Source of the DNA: an uncultured Ruminococcus sp.
GTDB taxonomy: Bacteria > Bacillota > Clostridia > Oscillospirales > Ruminococcaceae
Direction: 5' to 3'
Assembly (NCBI GenBank): GCA_905199285.1
Contig: CAJKFZ010000123.1
Span: 1-7,823 of the forward strand
Length of the DNA: 7,823 nt
This document shows positions 1 to 6,279 of this stretch, piece after piece (the first letter of the stretch is position 1; every line of letters starts with the position of its first letter). A model generated the notes under the pieces. That model saw only the letters and a program-made list of their open reading frames with translations. It did not search any database and had not been told where the DNA came from. The translations under genes and the position numbers were made by a program.

Positions 1-42
1 AACGTGAGTTAATTGCTCAAAAGTTAGTTTAAATTAAAAATG

Positions 43-73
43 ACTCCTCCCTGGTTTTCGGGAGGAGTTTTTT
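43..73. terminator. bidirectional intrinsic terminator
   Basis: A perfect 9-bp stem (43-51 pairs with 60-68) encloses an 8-nt loop. On the plus strand it runs into six T (68-73), so it can stop a gene entering from the left of the window. On the minus strand the stem is followed, after two bases, by the complement of the A-run at 36-40, so it can also stop the yyaL-like gene that ends at 76. The position between two apparently convergent units fits a shared terminator. Confidence 0.85.
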
Positions 74-75
74 AC

Positions 76-2010
76 TCAATGCAATATATTAGTCGGTGGC
101 AAACAGACGTGATCTTTACATATATAATATGTTGTCTCATCATTCAGCAGCGGATATTCTTTGCTTTCCTTTACTACTGATATATTTGCAAGAAACGGAA
201 TATTTCTCCTTACTTCTTCCAAATCCGAATCATTCTTCAAAGCAACAATAATATGATCCGGATTATTCTCATAAAAGAGTTTTGCAAACAGCAACATACA
301 ATGTCCTGCCGGATAATCGCTCGCTTGAGCTGATAAAAATTCCAACTGTTTTTCGGCAAATTCACGGTATTTCTCATTCTCTGTAAGCTGATACAATCTA
401 ACAAAATTGTATGCCATGACAGAATTTCCACTTGGAATTGCTCCGTCATAGTTCTCTTTAGGATTCATGAAAAGTTCTGTATTTTCAGATCCAGAAAGAT
501 AAAAACCGCCTTTTAGATCATCTGCAAATCGTCTGACTGCTTCATCACAGAATCGTTCTGATTTTTCTAGATAAGCTTTGTCAAGTGTAGAATTATATAG
601 TTCGATAAGAGCAGTAACATAGAATGCGTAATCGTCCAGAAAAGCAATATCCGAATGTGTTCCATTTCTCCAGCTTGTATAAAGCTGCACACCATCACTT
701 AAATTTTTCTCAATAAACTTTTGTGCATTGACAGCGGCATTCAGATATTTTTCATTGCGTGAAACTCTGTAAAGCATGGACAACGCTGCGATCATCATGG
801 AGTTCCACGAAAGAAGAATTTTATCGTCAAGATGCAGCTTTGTACGATTTTTTCGATAGTCATACAGTTTCTTCAGTTCATCACTGAAATCTGTTGTCAG
901 ATCATTGCTTTTTAGCAGATTCGGAATGTTCACTCCCTCAAAGTTTCCGTTTTCTGTAATATCAAAAGTTTCTGCAAATCGCTTGCCCTTTTCCTTGCCC
1001 AGAACTTGAATGATTTCATCCAGTGTAAAGGTATAATATTTTCCCTCCACACCCTCGCTGTCGGCATCCTGCGCACTGTAAAATCCCCCGTCGACAGATG
1101 TCATTTCACGAAGAATATATTCCGCTGTTTTTTCTGCCGTATCAAGATATACTTCATTTTTTGTAAGACGGTAAACCACTGAATATGCAATGATCAGGAG
1201 TGCATTGTCATAGAGCATTTTTTCAAAGTGTGGTGCAAGAAAATATTTGTCCGTAGAGTACCTTGAAAATCCGTAACCGATATGATCGAAAATGCCGCCT
1301 TTTCGCATTTGCAAGAGCGTTTTCTCTGCCATTTTCAAAGTATCAGAATTCTGATTCTGCTTTGCATACAACATCAGAAACAACAAATTATGGGGTGTAG
1401 GAAATTTGGGAGCTGAACCAAATCCGCCGTTAATTGTATCAAAACTTTCTGAAAATATTTGTATTGTCTGCTCAATCAAGTTTTCATCATTCACATTTTT
1501 ATTACCTGATCCTGCACTTTTCAGGTGTGCAATGATTTGTTCAGCAGAATGCAAAAGTTCTCTGCAGTTATTGTTCCACTGACTTACAATTGCGTCCAGC
1601 AAATCAGGAAATCCAGACATTCCATAATGAGACTTCGGTGGAAAATATGTGCCTGCAAAAAATGGCTTTTTATCCCATGTCATGAAAATACTCATAGGCC
1701 AGCCGCCGCTGCCTGTGAACGCCTGACACACCGACATATATACGCTGTCAATATCGGGACGCTCCTCACGATCAACCTTAATTGAAACAAAATATTGATT
1801 CAGAATTTCTGCTGTTTTTTCATCCTCAAAGCTCTCATGTTCCATCACATGACACCAGTGACAGGTACTGTAGCCGATGCTCAGAAAAATTGGTTTATCC
1901 TCAGATTTTGCCTTGTCAAAGGCTTCCTCACACCACGGATACCAGTTCACAGGATTTTCTGCGTGCTGTAACAGATATGGACTTGTTGTATTTTTCAACT
2001 GATTGCTCAT
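76..2010 (-). CDS. yyaL: YyaL/SPATA20-family protein with N-terminal thioredoxin-like domain (DUF255)
   Basis: Complete 644-residue protein, slightly shorter than the roughly 690 residues I recall for Bacillus YyaL. Residues about 1-165 form the thioredoxin-like DUF255 domain. It shows CHWC at 50-53 (a CxxC redox-type motif), DREERPD at 80-86, GGWP at 102-105 and AGTYFPP at 119-125. The rest matches the alpha/alpha-barrel seen in N-acylglucosamine 2-epimerase-like and six-hairpin glycosidase folds, with the family motif HFEKMLYDNA at 261-270 and later LDDKILLSWN and PSGNS motifs. No signal peptide or membrane segment is visible, so it should be cytoplasmic. The family's reaction is not established; a redox or sugar-related role is only suggested by the domains. 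The start is fixed by GGAGGA at 2018-2023, 7 nt upstream of ATG. The gene appears monocistronic, between its own promoter and the terminator at 43-73. The family assignment is firm; the function is not. Confidence 0.93.
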   Translation of the reverse strand: MSNQLKNTTSPYLLQHAENPVNWYPWCEEAFDKAKSEDKPIFLSIGYSTCHWCHVMEHESFEDEKTAEILNQYFVSIKVDREERPDIDSVYMSVCQAFTGSGGWPMSIFMTWDKKPFFAGTYFPPKSHYGMSGFPDLLDAIVSQWNNNCRELLHSAEQIIAHLKSAGSGNKNVNDENLIEQTIQIFSESFDTINGGFGSAPKFPTPHNLLFLMLYAKQNQNSDTLKMAEKTLLQMRKGGIFDHIGYGFSRYSTDKYFLAPHFEKMLYDNALLIIAYSVVYRLTKNEVYLDTAEKTAEYILREMTSVDGGFYSAQDADSEGVEGKYYTFTLDEIIQVLGKEKGKRFAETFDITENGNFEGVNIPNLLKSNDLTTDFSDELKKLYDYRKNRTKLHLDDKILLSWNSMMIAALSMLYRVSRNEKYLNAAVNAQKFIEKNLSDGVQLYTSWRNGTHSDIAFLDDYAFYVTALIELYNSTLDKAYLEKSERFCDEAVRRFADDLKGGFYLSGSENTELFMNPKENYDGAIPSGNSVMAYNFVRLYQLTENEKYREFAEKQLEFLSAQASDYPAGHCMLLFAKLFYENNPDHIIVALKNDSDLEEVRRNIPFLANISVVKESKEYPLLNDETTYYICKDHVCLPPTNILH

Positions 2011-2017
2011 TTGTATA

Positions 2018-2023
2018 TCCTCC
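2018..2023 (-). promoter_or_regulatory. ribosome binding site of the yyaL-like gene
   Basis: Minus-strand GGAGGA lies 7 nt upstream of the ATG at 2010-2008. It supports this start over the internal methionines. Confidence 0.85.
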
Positions 2024-2041
2024 GATCATTTTGCTTTCTTT

Positions 2042-2068
2042 AGTATATCCATTCTCACATAGGTCATA
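2042..2068 (-). promoter_or_regulatory. probable promoter of the yyaL-like gene
   Basis: Read on the minus strand, 2047-2042 is TATACT, a 5/6 match to the -10 consensus. It would start transcription about 25 nt upstream of the ATG, leaving room for the Shine-Dalgarno site. The -35 is poor: the best candidate is TATGAC at 2068-2063 with a short 15-bp spacer. The -10 is convincing and the -35 is not. Confidence 0.4.
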
Positions 2069-2094
2069 CTGATCTGGAAAGAAATTCATGTTTT

Positions 2095-2100
2095 GGAGGT
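2095..2100 (+). promoter_or_regulatory. ribosome binding site of the truncated tocopherol-cyclase-like reading frame
   Basis: GGAGGT lies 6 nt upstream of a TTG at 2107. This spacing makes TTG the natural start of the short frame that follows and is the main reason to read that frame as former coding sequence. Confidence 0.55.
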
Positions 2101-2106
2101 AACATT

Positions 2107-2214
2107 TTGTTTGATCAAGATTATTTCAAAGGCTGGTATTTCAAGTGCAGTAATGAGAATAAAACCATTGCATTTATCCCAGCATTTCACCAGAGTAAGC
2201 TCTGCCATCAATAA
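2107..2214 (+). pseudogene. N-terminal remnant of a tocopherol-cyclase-like protein
   Basis: A 35-codon frame starts with TTG behind a good Shine-Dalgarno site and ends at TAA 2212-2214. Its residues include DYFKGWYFKC and TIAFIPAFH. From memory, this YFKGWYFKC...TIAFIPAxH pattern is the conserved N-terminus of bacterial tocopherol-cyclase-like proteins (Tocopherol_cycl family), which are several hundred residues long. After the histidine the expected sequence is lost and a stop follows six codons later. Only about 56 bp separate the stop from the strong terminator at 2271-2306, so the body of the gene is missing, which suggests an internal deletion. Another plus frame through 2200-2233 (ending ALPSITLYEP then stop) could come from the lost 3' end, but I cannot confirm that. 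No clear promoter is visible. The alternative is a chance or genuine micro-ORF. The family match is from recall, not a search. Confidence 0.55.
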
Positions 2215-2270
2215 CACTATACGAACCATAAAAATGTGTAATCTACGGACGATTTTGCTATAAAACAATA

Positions 2271-2306
2271 GAACCGTTCTCAATACGAGGACGGTTCAGT
2301 TTTTTT
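2271..2306 (+). terminator. strong intrinsic terminator upstream of the transporter operon
   Basis: An 11-bp stem (2271-2281 with 2287-2297, one G-U pair) has a 5-nt loop and is followed, after AG, by seven T (2300-2306). No intact plus-strand gene precedes it; the only candidate is the truncated frame ending at 2214. It therefore looks like the surviving terminator of that relic, and it insulates the operon promoter downstream. Confidence 0.88.
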
Positions 2307-2320
2307 GAAATTTCCAAAAG

Positions 2321-2337
2321 TTAAAGACTTGTTAAGA
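2321..2337 (+). promoter_or_regulatory. putative tandem operator for an OmpR-family response regulator
   Basis: Two similar half-sites, TTAAAG (2321-2326) and TTAAGA (2332-2337), are separated by 5 bp. The shared GTTAA recurs at 2320 and 2331, exactly 11 bp apart, about one helical turn. PhoB/PhoP-type regulators are known to bind direct repeats with this spacing. The pair covers the -35 region and ends 10 bp upstream of the -10 box, the arrangement of an activator-dependent pho-type promoter. The regulator encoded at 5617-6279 is the obvious candidate ligand; that link is inference. Confidence 0.45.
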
Positions 2338-2344
2338 ATTTTTA

Positions 2345-2353
2345 TGTTATAAT
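2345..2353 (+). promoter_or_regulatory. extended -10 promoter of the ABC transporter operon
   Basis: TATAAT at 2348-2353 is a perfect -10, preceded by TG at 2345-2346 to give TGn-TATAAT. The hexamer 17 bp upstream (AGACTT, 2325-2330) is a poor -35, which fits positive control through the tandem repeats lying over it. Transcription should begin near 2360, leaving a leader of about 37 nt. Confidence 0.75.
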
Positions 2354-2396
2354 CAGAACATAGAGAAAATAAAACGCAAGAAAAGAGGTATAAACT

Positions 2397-4751
2397 ATGT
2401 TCTGGAGGATACTTAAAAAAGATCTGAAACGAAAAAAGACCATGAATATCATCCTGCTGCTGTTTGTCATTCTATGCTCGATGTTTGCAGCGGCGGCGGT
2501 GAACAACATTATAGCCGTGACGGGCGGTATTGAACATTATTTCGATGCAGCGGATGTTCCCGATGTCACCGTGCTGACCATGGGGGAAAACGATGCCGAA
2601 GAAAGGATCGGGGAGCTTGCCTGCGTCAAGGAGATAAAGACCGAGCATTTTCTGAGTGTATGCAGCTCAAAGAGTTTCAAGCATAACGGAAAGAAACTCG
2701 ATAATTTCACTAACACTGTCCAATTGATTTCTGATAGTGAAATGGCTGTCAACTATTTCGATGAGAACAATAACATTATTGAAAACGTGGACAAGGGCTG
2801 CTTTTATGCCAGCGCTCCTTTTTTACAGGACATTGATATAAAAGAGGGCGACGAGGTGGAGATTGATATCGGTGACAGCCATCTTACGCTGAGATTTATG
2901 GGGCAGTTCAAGGGTGCACTCTTCGATTCGGGAAACACTGCTTCTCCATATTGTATCATAAACTCTGCTGACTATGACTATCTTGACAAGGACGAAGCCA
3001 CTCATATCCTGAATTACAAGCAGCTTTATATAAATACATCAGATGTTGATGAAATAAGGGAACTTGCAAAGAACTATGACCGTGTATTTGTCAACACACG
3101 GGAAGAAAGTAAGAGTATTTATCTCTATGATATGCTTTCGGCTTATATCTTAATGATAATCAGCGTCGTGCTGATGTTTACAGCCTTTGTGGTGCTGCGT
3201 TTCACGATAGGTTTTACAATCAGTGAGGAATTCCGTGAGATCGGTGTGATGAAAGCAGTCGGTATCGCCAACGGCAGTATCAGAAGATTGTATATCGTCA
3301 AGTATCTTGCCATTGCCGTGGTCGGTACGCTGATAGGATATTTCTGTTCTGTTCCTCTCGGGGATATGATGATGAAAACCGTATCGGGAAATATGGTTCT
3401 CAGCAGCGAGAGCGGCACTCTTATGGGGATTTTAAGCTCTGCGGCGGTAGTTATCATTATCCTGCTGTTCTGCTATAGCTGCACACGCAGAGTAAACAAA
3501 CTCTCACCGATCGACGCAGTAAGAAACGGTCAGACTGGCGAGCGCTTCCGAAAAAGTAGTCTTTTGCGCTTAGCGCGCTCAAAGCTGCCGTCAACCGCAT
3601 TTCTCTCGGTCAATGATGTGCTAAGCTCACCAAAGCAGTTTTCTATTATAACAGTTGTGTTTACGCTCTGTTTACTGCTGATGACGATCATGTCAAATTT
3701 TGCGTTAACACTCAAAAGTGAAAAGATACTGCGCTTCTTCGATGTACCCTCAAGTGAAGCACATATCATAGATACTGAAATAATGGGAGAGGTCGTGGTA
3801 GATCAGAGTGCGCATAAGCAGATCATCGCAGCTACCGAAAAACTCCTTGCCGATAACGAAATGCCGGGTAAATGCACAATGACGATAGGCGCACAGCTTG
3901 AAACATCACACGAAGACAAAACAGCAAAGATTAATTTCCGCGTCATGAAAGGCGAAACAAATGATACTCTTTCTGTAGACAAAGGCAGCGCTCCACAGAA
4001 GACGGACGAGATCGCCGTAACGGTAAGTACCCTCGATAACCTGGGTGCAGAAATCGGCGACAGAGTAACGGCAGTAATCAATGAGAAAGAGTATGAGTTT
4101 ATTATCACAGGAACATTTTCTACGTTCGTCAACGCCGATAATGCCGCTTTTCTATATAAAGATTTTGACCTCGGACATCTGGCGGCAAGCAACGTGATGG
4201 GTGTACAGATACACTTTGACGGTAGTCCCGACAAGGAGCAGATAAACCAAAACATTGAAAAGCTCAAAGACTTGCTCGAAACCGACAAGGTGTATTCGAC
4301 CTCGGACTTCATCAATAATTTTACGGGAATGTCCGACACGCTGAACGCTATCAAGAAAATTATGATGATACTTACCGTCATTGTTACGGCAATGATTGTC
4401 ATTCTTATGGAGCGCAGCTTCATTGCAAAGGAAAAGAGCGAGATTGCACTTATGAAAGCGGTGGGGATTCCTAACAGCAGCATTGTTGCACAGCATGCAC
4501 TGCGATTTGTAATCGTATCGCTTATTGCCTGTATCGTTTCTTCGGCAGTGCTTATGCCAATCAGCAATGTAATGATGAATTGGGTAGGTAACATGGTCGG
4601 TGATGTATCAGGCTTGAAATGCGATTTTGACCTGATAGAAATATTTGTAATCTGCCCGGCAATTCTCATAGGCGTTACTGTTATAGGCTCGTATCTGACC
4701 GCGCTTTACACAAAAACTATCAAGGCAAGCGATACGGCTTCTATCGAATAA
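2397..4751 (+). CDS. ABC transporter permease, FtsX/MacB-type, 8 TM with two extracytoplasmic domains
   Basis: A complete 784-residue membrane protein and the permease partner of the ATPase that follows. I see eight hydrophobic segments near residues 18-41, 248-276, 301-326, 341-362, 414-437, 651-674, 700-726 and 748-770. They form two FtsX-type units of TM, large extracytoplasmic domain, then three TMs. The external domains span about 42-247 and 438-650. The units carry the same cytoplasmic signature after their second TM: EIGVMKAVG at 281-289 and EIALMKAVG at 682-690, showing internal duplication. SPIDAVR near 370-376 is the usual post-TM4 motif. The first external domain has four cysteines (76, 89, 135, 186). 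ATG is preceded by AGAGG at 2384-2388. Such exporters move peptides, lipoproteins or antimicrobials or give resistance to them; the substrate here is unknown. It is not the 10-TM BceB type, and no membrane fusion protein is encoded nearby. Confidence 0.92.
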   Translation: MFWRILKKDLKRKKTMNIILLLFVILCSMFAAAAVNNIIAVTGGIEHYFDAADVPDVTVLTMGENDAEERIGELACVKEIKTEHFLSVCSSKSFKHNGKKLDNFTNTVQLISDSEMAVNYFDENNNIIENVDKGCFYASAPFLQDIDIKEGDEVEIDIGDSHLTLRFMGQFKGALFDSGNTASPYCIINSADYDYLDKDEATHILNYKQLYINTSDVDEIRELAKNYDRVFVNTREESKSIYLYDMLSAYILMIISVVLMFTAFVVLRFTIGFTISEEFREIGVMKAVGIANGSIRRLYIVKYLAIAVVGTLIGYFCSVPLGDMMMKTVSGNMVLSSESGTLMGILSSAAVVIIILLFCYSCTRRVNKLSPIDAVRNGQTGERFRKSSLLRLARSKLPSTAFLSVNDVLSSPKQFSIITVVFTLCLLLMTIMSNFALTLKSEKILRFFDVPSSEAHIIDTEIMGEVVVDQSAHKQIIAATEKLLADNEMPGKCTMTIGAQLETSHEDKTAKINFRVMKGETNDTLSVDKGSAPQKTDEIAVTVSTLDNLGAEIGDRVTAVINEKEYEFIITGTFSTFVNADNAAFLYKDFDLGHLAASNVMGVQIHFDGSPDKEQINQNIEKLKDLLETDKVYSTSDFINNFTGMSDTLNAIKKIMMILTVIVTAMIVILMERSFIAKEKSEIALMKAVGIPNSSIVAQHALRFVIVSLIACIVSSAVLMPISNVMMNWVGNMVGDVSGLKCDFDLIEIFVICPAILIGVTVIGSYLTALYTKTIKASDTASIE

Positions 4752-4756
4752 GGAGG
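4751..4756 (+). promoter_or_regulatory. ribosome binding site of the ATPase, overlapping the permease stop codon
   Basis: AGGAGG begins on the last base of the permease TAA and lies 8 nt upstream of the ATPase ATG. Ribosomes finishing the permease uncover or occupy this site, which suggests translational coupling and balanced subunit synthesis. Confidence 0.85.
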
Positions 4757-4764
4757 ATTTTACA

Positions 4765-5535
4765 ATGAATACGGTTTTACAGACAAAGGGACTTTGCAAA
4801 ACATACATCGTGAACAAGCACCAGAACAACGTACTGAAAAACATCGACCTGACGATCAGCGAGGGTGAAATGGTAGCGGTCATGGGACCCTCAGGCTCTG
4901 GTAAGAGCACACTGCTCTACTGCGTTTCGGGTATGGACAGAGTAACGGCAGGAGAAGTTATTTTTAACGGCAAGGAAACGGCAAAGCTCGGTGACAAAGA
5001 GCTTGCAAGGCTCAGACTCGATGAAATGGGTTTTATTTTTCAGCAGATGTACATGATGAAAAATCTTTCGGTGCTTGATAATATAATTTTTCCTGCGGTA
5101 AAGTCGAAAAAGAATAGGTCGAGCCGCAGGCAGACCGAGGAGCGTGGGCATTCGCTCATGCGCAGACTCGGTATTGATGATGTTGGCGACAATGATATTA
5201 ACGAGGTTTCGGGCGGACAGCTTCAGAGGGCTTGTATTTGTCGGAGCATGATAAATTCTCCGAAGATGATCTTTGCCGATGAGCCAACAGGTGCGCTCAA
5301 CCGTTCAAGCTCTGATGAAGTAATGAACGAGCTGCTTTCACTTAACCGTGACGGTACTACAATTATGTGCGTGACCCACGACCCAAAGGTTGCCGCCAAG
5401 TGCAGCAGGGTGCTGTACATCGTGGACGGCGGTATCGTCGGCGAAAAAGAAATAGGACATTTTGACAGCGGTGACAAGGAGCTTCGTGACCGCGAAAGAG
5501 AGCTGAACAACTGGCTTATGGAGCAAGGTTGGTAA
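4765..5535 (+). CDS. ABC transporter ATP-binding protein (MacB/LolD/SalX type)
   Basis: A complete 256-residue ATPase that should power the permease upstream from the inner face of the membrane. All nucleotide-binding motifs are present: A-loop Tyr14, Walker A GPSGSGKST 41-49, Q-loop Gln93 (in FIFQQ), signature VSGGQ 148-152, Walker B with FADEP and catalytic Glu173, and switch His205 in VTHD. The D-loop reads GALN instead of the classical SALD, which I recall as common in clostridial relatives. The C-terminal tail ending LNNWLMEQGW is also typical of that group. The gene starts 13 bp after the permease stop, so the two form one operon. The gene order is permease then ATPase, the reverse of bceAB. 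Nothing indicates inactivity. The MacB/LolD/SalX grouping is secure; the specific substrate is not. Confidence 0.95.
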   Translation: MNTVLQTKGLCKTYIVNKHQNNVLKNIDLTISEGEMVAVMGPSGSGKSTLLYCVSGMDRVTAGEVIFNGKETAKLGDKELARLRLDEMGFIFQQMYMMKNLSVLDNIIFPAVKSKKNRSSRRQTEERGHSLMRRLGIDDVGDNDINEVSGGQLQRACICRSMINSPKMIFADEPTGALNRSSSDEVMNELLSLNRDGTTIMCVTHDPKVAAKCSRVLYIVDGGIVGEKEIGHFDSGDKELRDRERELNNWLMEQGW

Positions 5536-5545
5536 TGTAAAACAG

Positions 5546-5562
5546 CACCGCTTTTTGCGGTG
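5546..5562 (+). other. short stem-loop between transporter and regulator genes
   Basis: CACCGC (5546-5551) pairs perfectly with GCGGTG (5557-5562) around a TTTTT loop. No T-run follows, so it is at best a weak terminator or an mRNA 3'-end stabiliser for the permease-ATPase transcript. It sits just upstream of the regulator's -35 box, so partial read-through into the regulator genes remains possible. Confidence 0.35.
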
Positions 5563-5568
5563 ATGCTC

Positions 5569-5597
5569 TTGCTATATTCGAGATAATGTGCTACAAT
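5569..5597 (+). promoter_or_regulatory. promoter of the response regulator/kinase genes
   Basis: The -35 TTGCTA (5569-5574) and -10 TACAAT (5592-5597) are separated by an ideal 17 bp, and TG at 5589-5590 makes the -10 extended. No tandem repeat like that at 2321-2337 is visible, so this promoter looks constitutive. The predicted start, near 5604, falls at the Shine-Dalgarno sequence, giving a leader of only about 13 nt. Confidence 0.7.
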
Positions 5598-5616
5598 AAT
5601 AACAGGTGGTGATCTT

Positions 5617-6279
5617 ATGACCGATATTCTGATAGTGGAAGACGATAAAGAACTGGCAGCCTTGTTGACCGATTTTCTGCGTGAGGAAGGTTATACCGTG
5701 TCAAGCGTGGACAGTGGGGAGCGTGCTGTACAGCTTTTTGAAAGATATGGAGCAAGGCTTGTGGTGCTTGACATCAATCTTCCCGATGTGAACGGCTTTG
5801 CGGTCTGCTCCAAACTCCGGGAAAACGCAGATACTCCCATACTGATCGTTAGTTCAAGGACGTGCAAGGAAGACAAGCTGAACGGCTTTGACCTCGGTGC
5901 AGATGATTATATTGAAAAGCCCTATGACATTGATATTCTTATTGCTAAGATCAAGGGTATATTCAAACGGCGGTATCAGCGTGATATATTGTCCGCGGAC
6001 GGTGTGACGCTCAATCTTGCGGATAAAACGGCGATCATCGACGAAAAGCCCGTGGAACTGCCTGCAAAGGAATTTGACCTGTTGACGCTTCTGATAAAGA
6101 ATCATGGCAAGGCGCTGAAAAAAGAGTATCTGTTCAGCACGGTCTGGGGCAGCGACAGCGAATCAGAGCTGCAAACACTACATGTGCATATCAACCGTCT
6201 GCGGCAGAAGCTGGGCGATGATCCGAAAAATGCAAAGCGTTTGCTGACCGTCTGGGGCGTGGGGTATAAGTTCGTATGA
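5617..6279 (+). CDS. OmpR/PhoB-family response regulator
   Basis: A complete 220-residue two-domain transcription regulator. The receiver domain (about 1-118) has the acidic pair Asp9/Asp10, phospho-acceptor Asp52 (in VVLDINLP), the switch Ser79 and Lys101 in the GADDYIEKP motif, so all residues for phosphorylation are present. Residues about 125-220 form the winged-helix DNA-binding domain, with EFDLLTLL, the recognition-helix region HVHINRLRQKLG and the final wing VWGVGYKFV. ATG is placed by AGGTGG at 5604-5609, 7 nt upstream. The adjacent kinase gene overlaps it by 4 bp and is surely its phosphodonor. The likely target is the transporter promoter, where tandem 11-bp-phased half-sites lie; this is inferred from neighbourhood and site geometry. 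It could equally control other genes outside the window. Confidence 0.95.
   Translation: MTDILIVEDDKELAALLTDFLREEGYTVSSVDSGERAVQLFERYGARLVVLDINLPDVNGFAVCSKLRENADTPILIVSSRTCKEDKLNGFDLGADDYIEKPYDIDILIAKIKGIFKRRYQRDILSADGVTLNLADKTAIIDEKPVELPAKEFDLLTLLIKNHGKALKKEYLFSTVWGSDSESELQTLHVHINRLRQKLGDDPKNAKRLLTVWGVGYKFV

Noticed and set aside
2086..2283. Minus-strand 65-codon ORF in the yyaL-permease gap
   Set aside because: It covers the plus-strand frame that has the ribosome site and the tocopherol-cyclase-like residues; its own start falls inside the terminator stem.
3803..4669. Long antisense open frame of 288 codons inside the permease gene
   Set aside because: The plus-strand frame is a clear FtsX-type permease with duplicated signatures. 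The antisense frame is its shadow and gives a low-complexity Ser/Ile-rich product without a ribosome site or recognisable motif.
5546..5562. Stem-loop as a full terminator separating transporter and regulator genes
   Set aside because: The stem is only 6 bp and no T-run follows, so I list it only as a possible structure.
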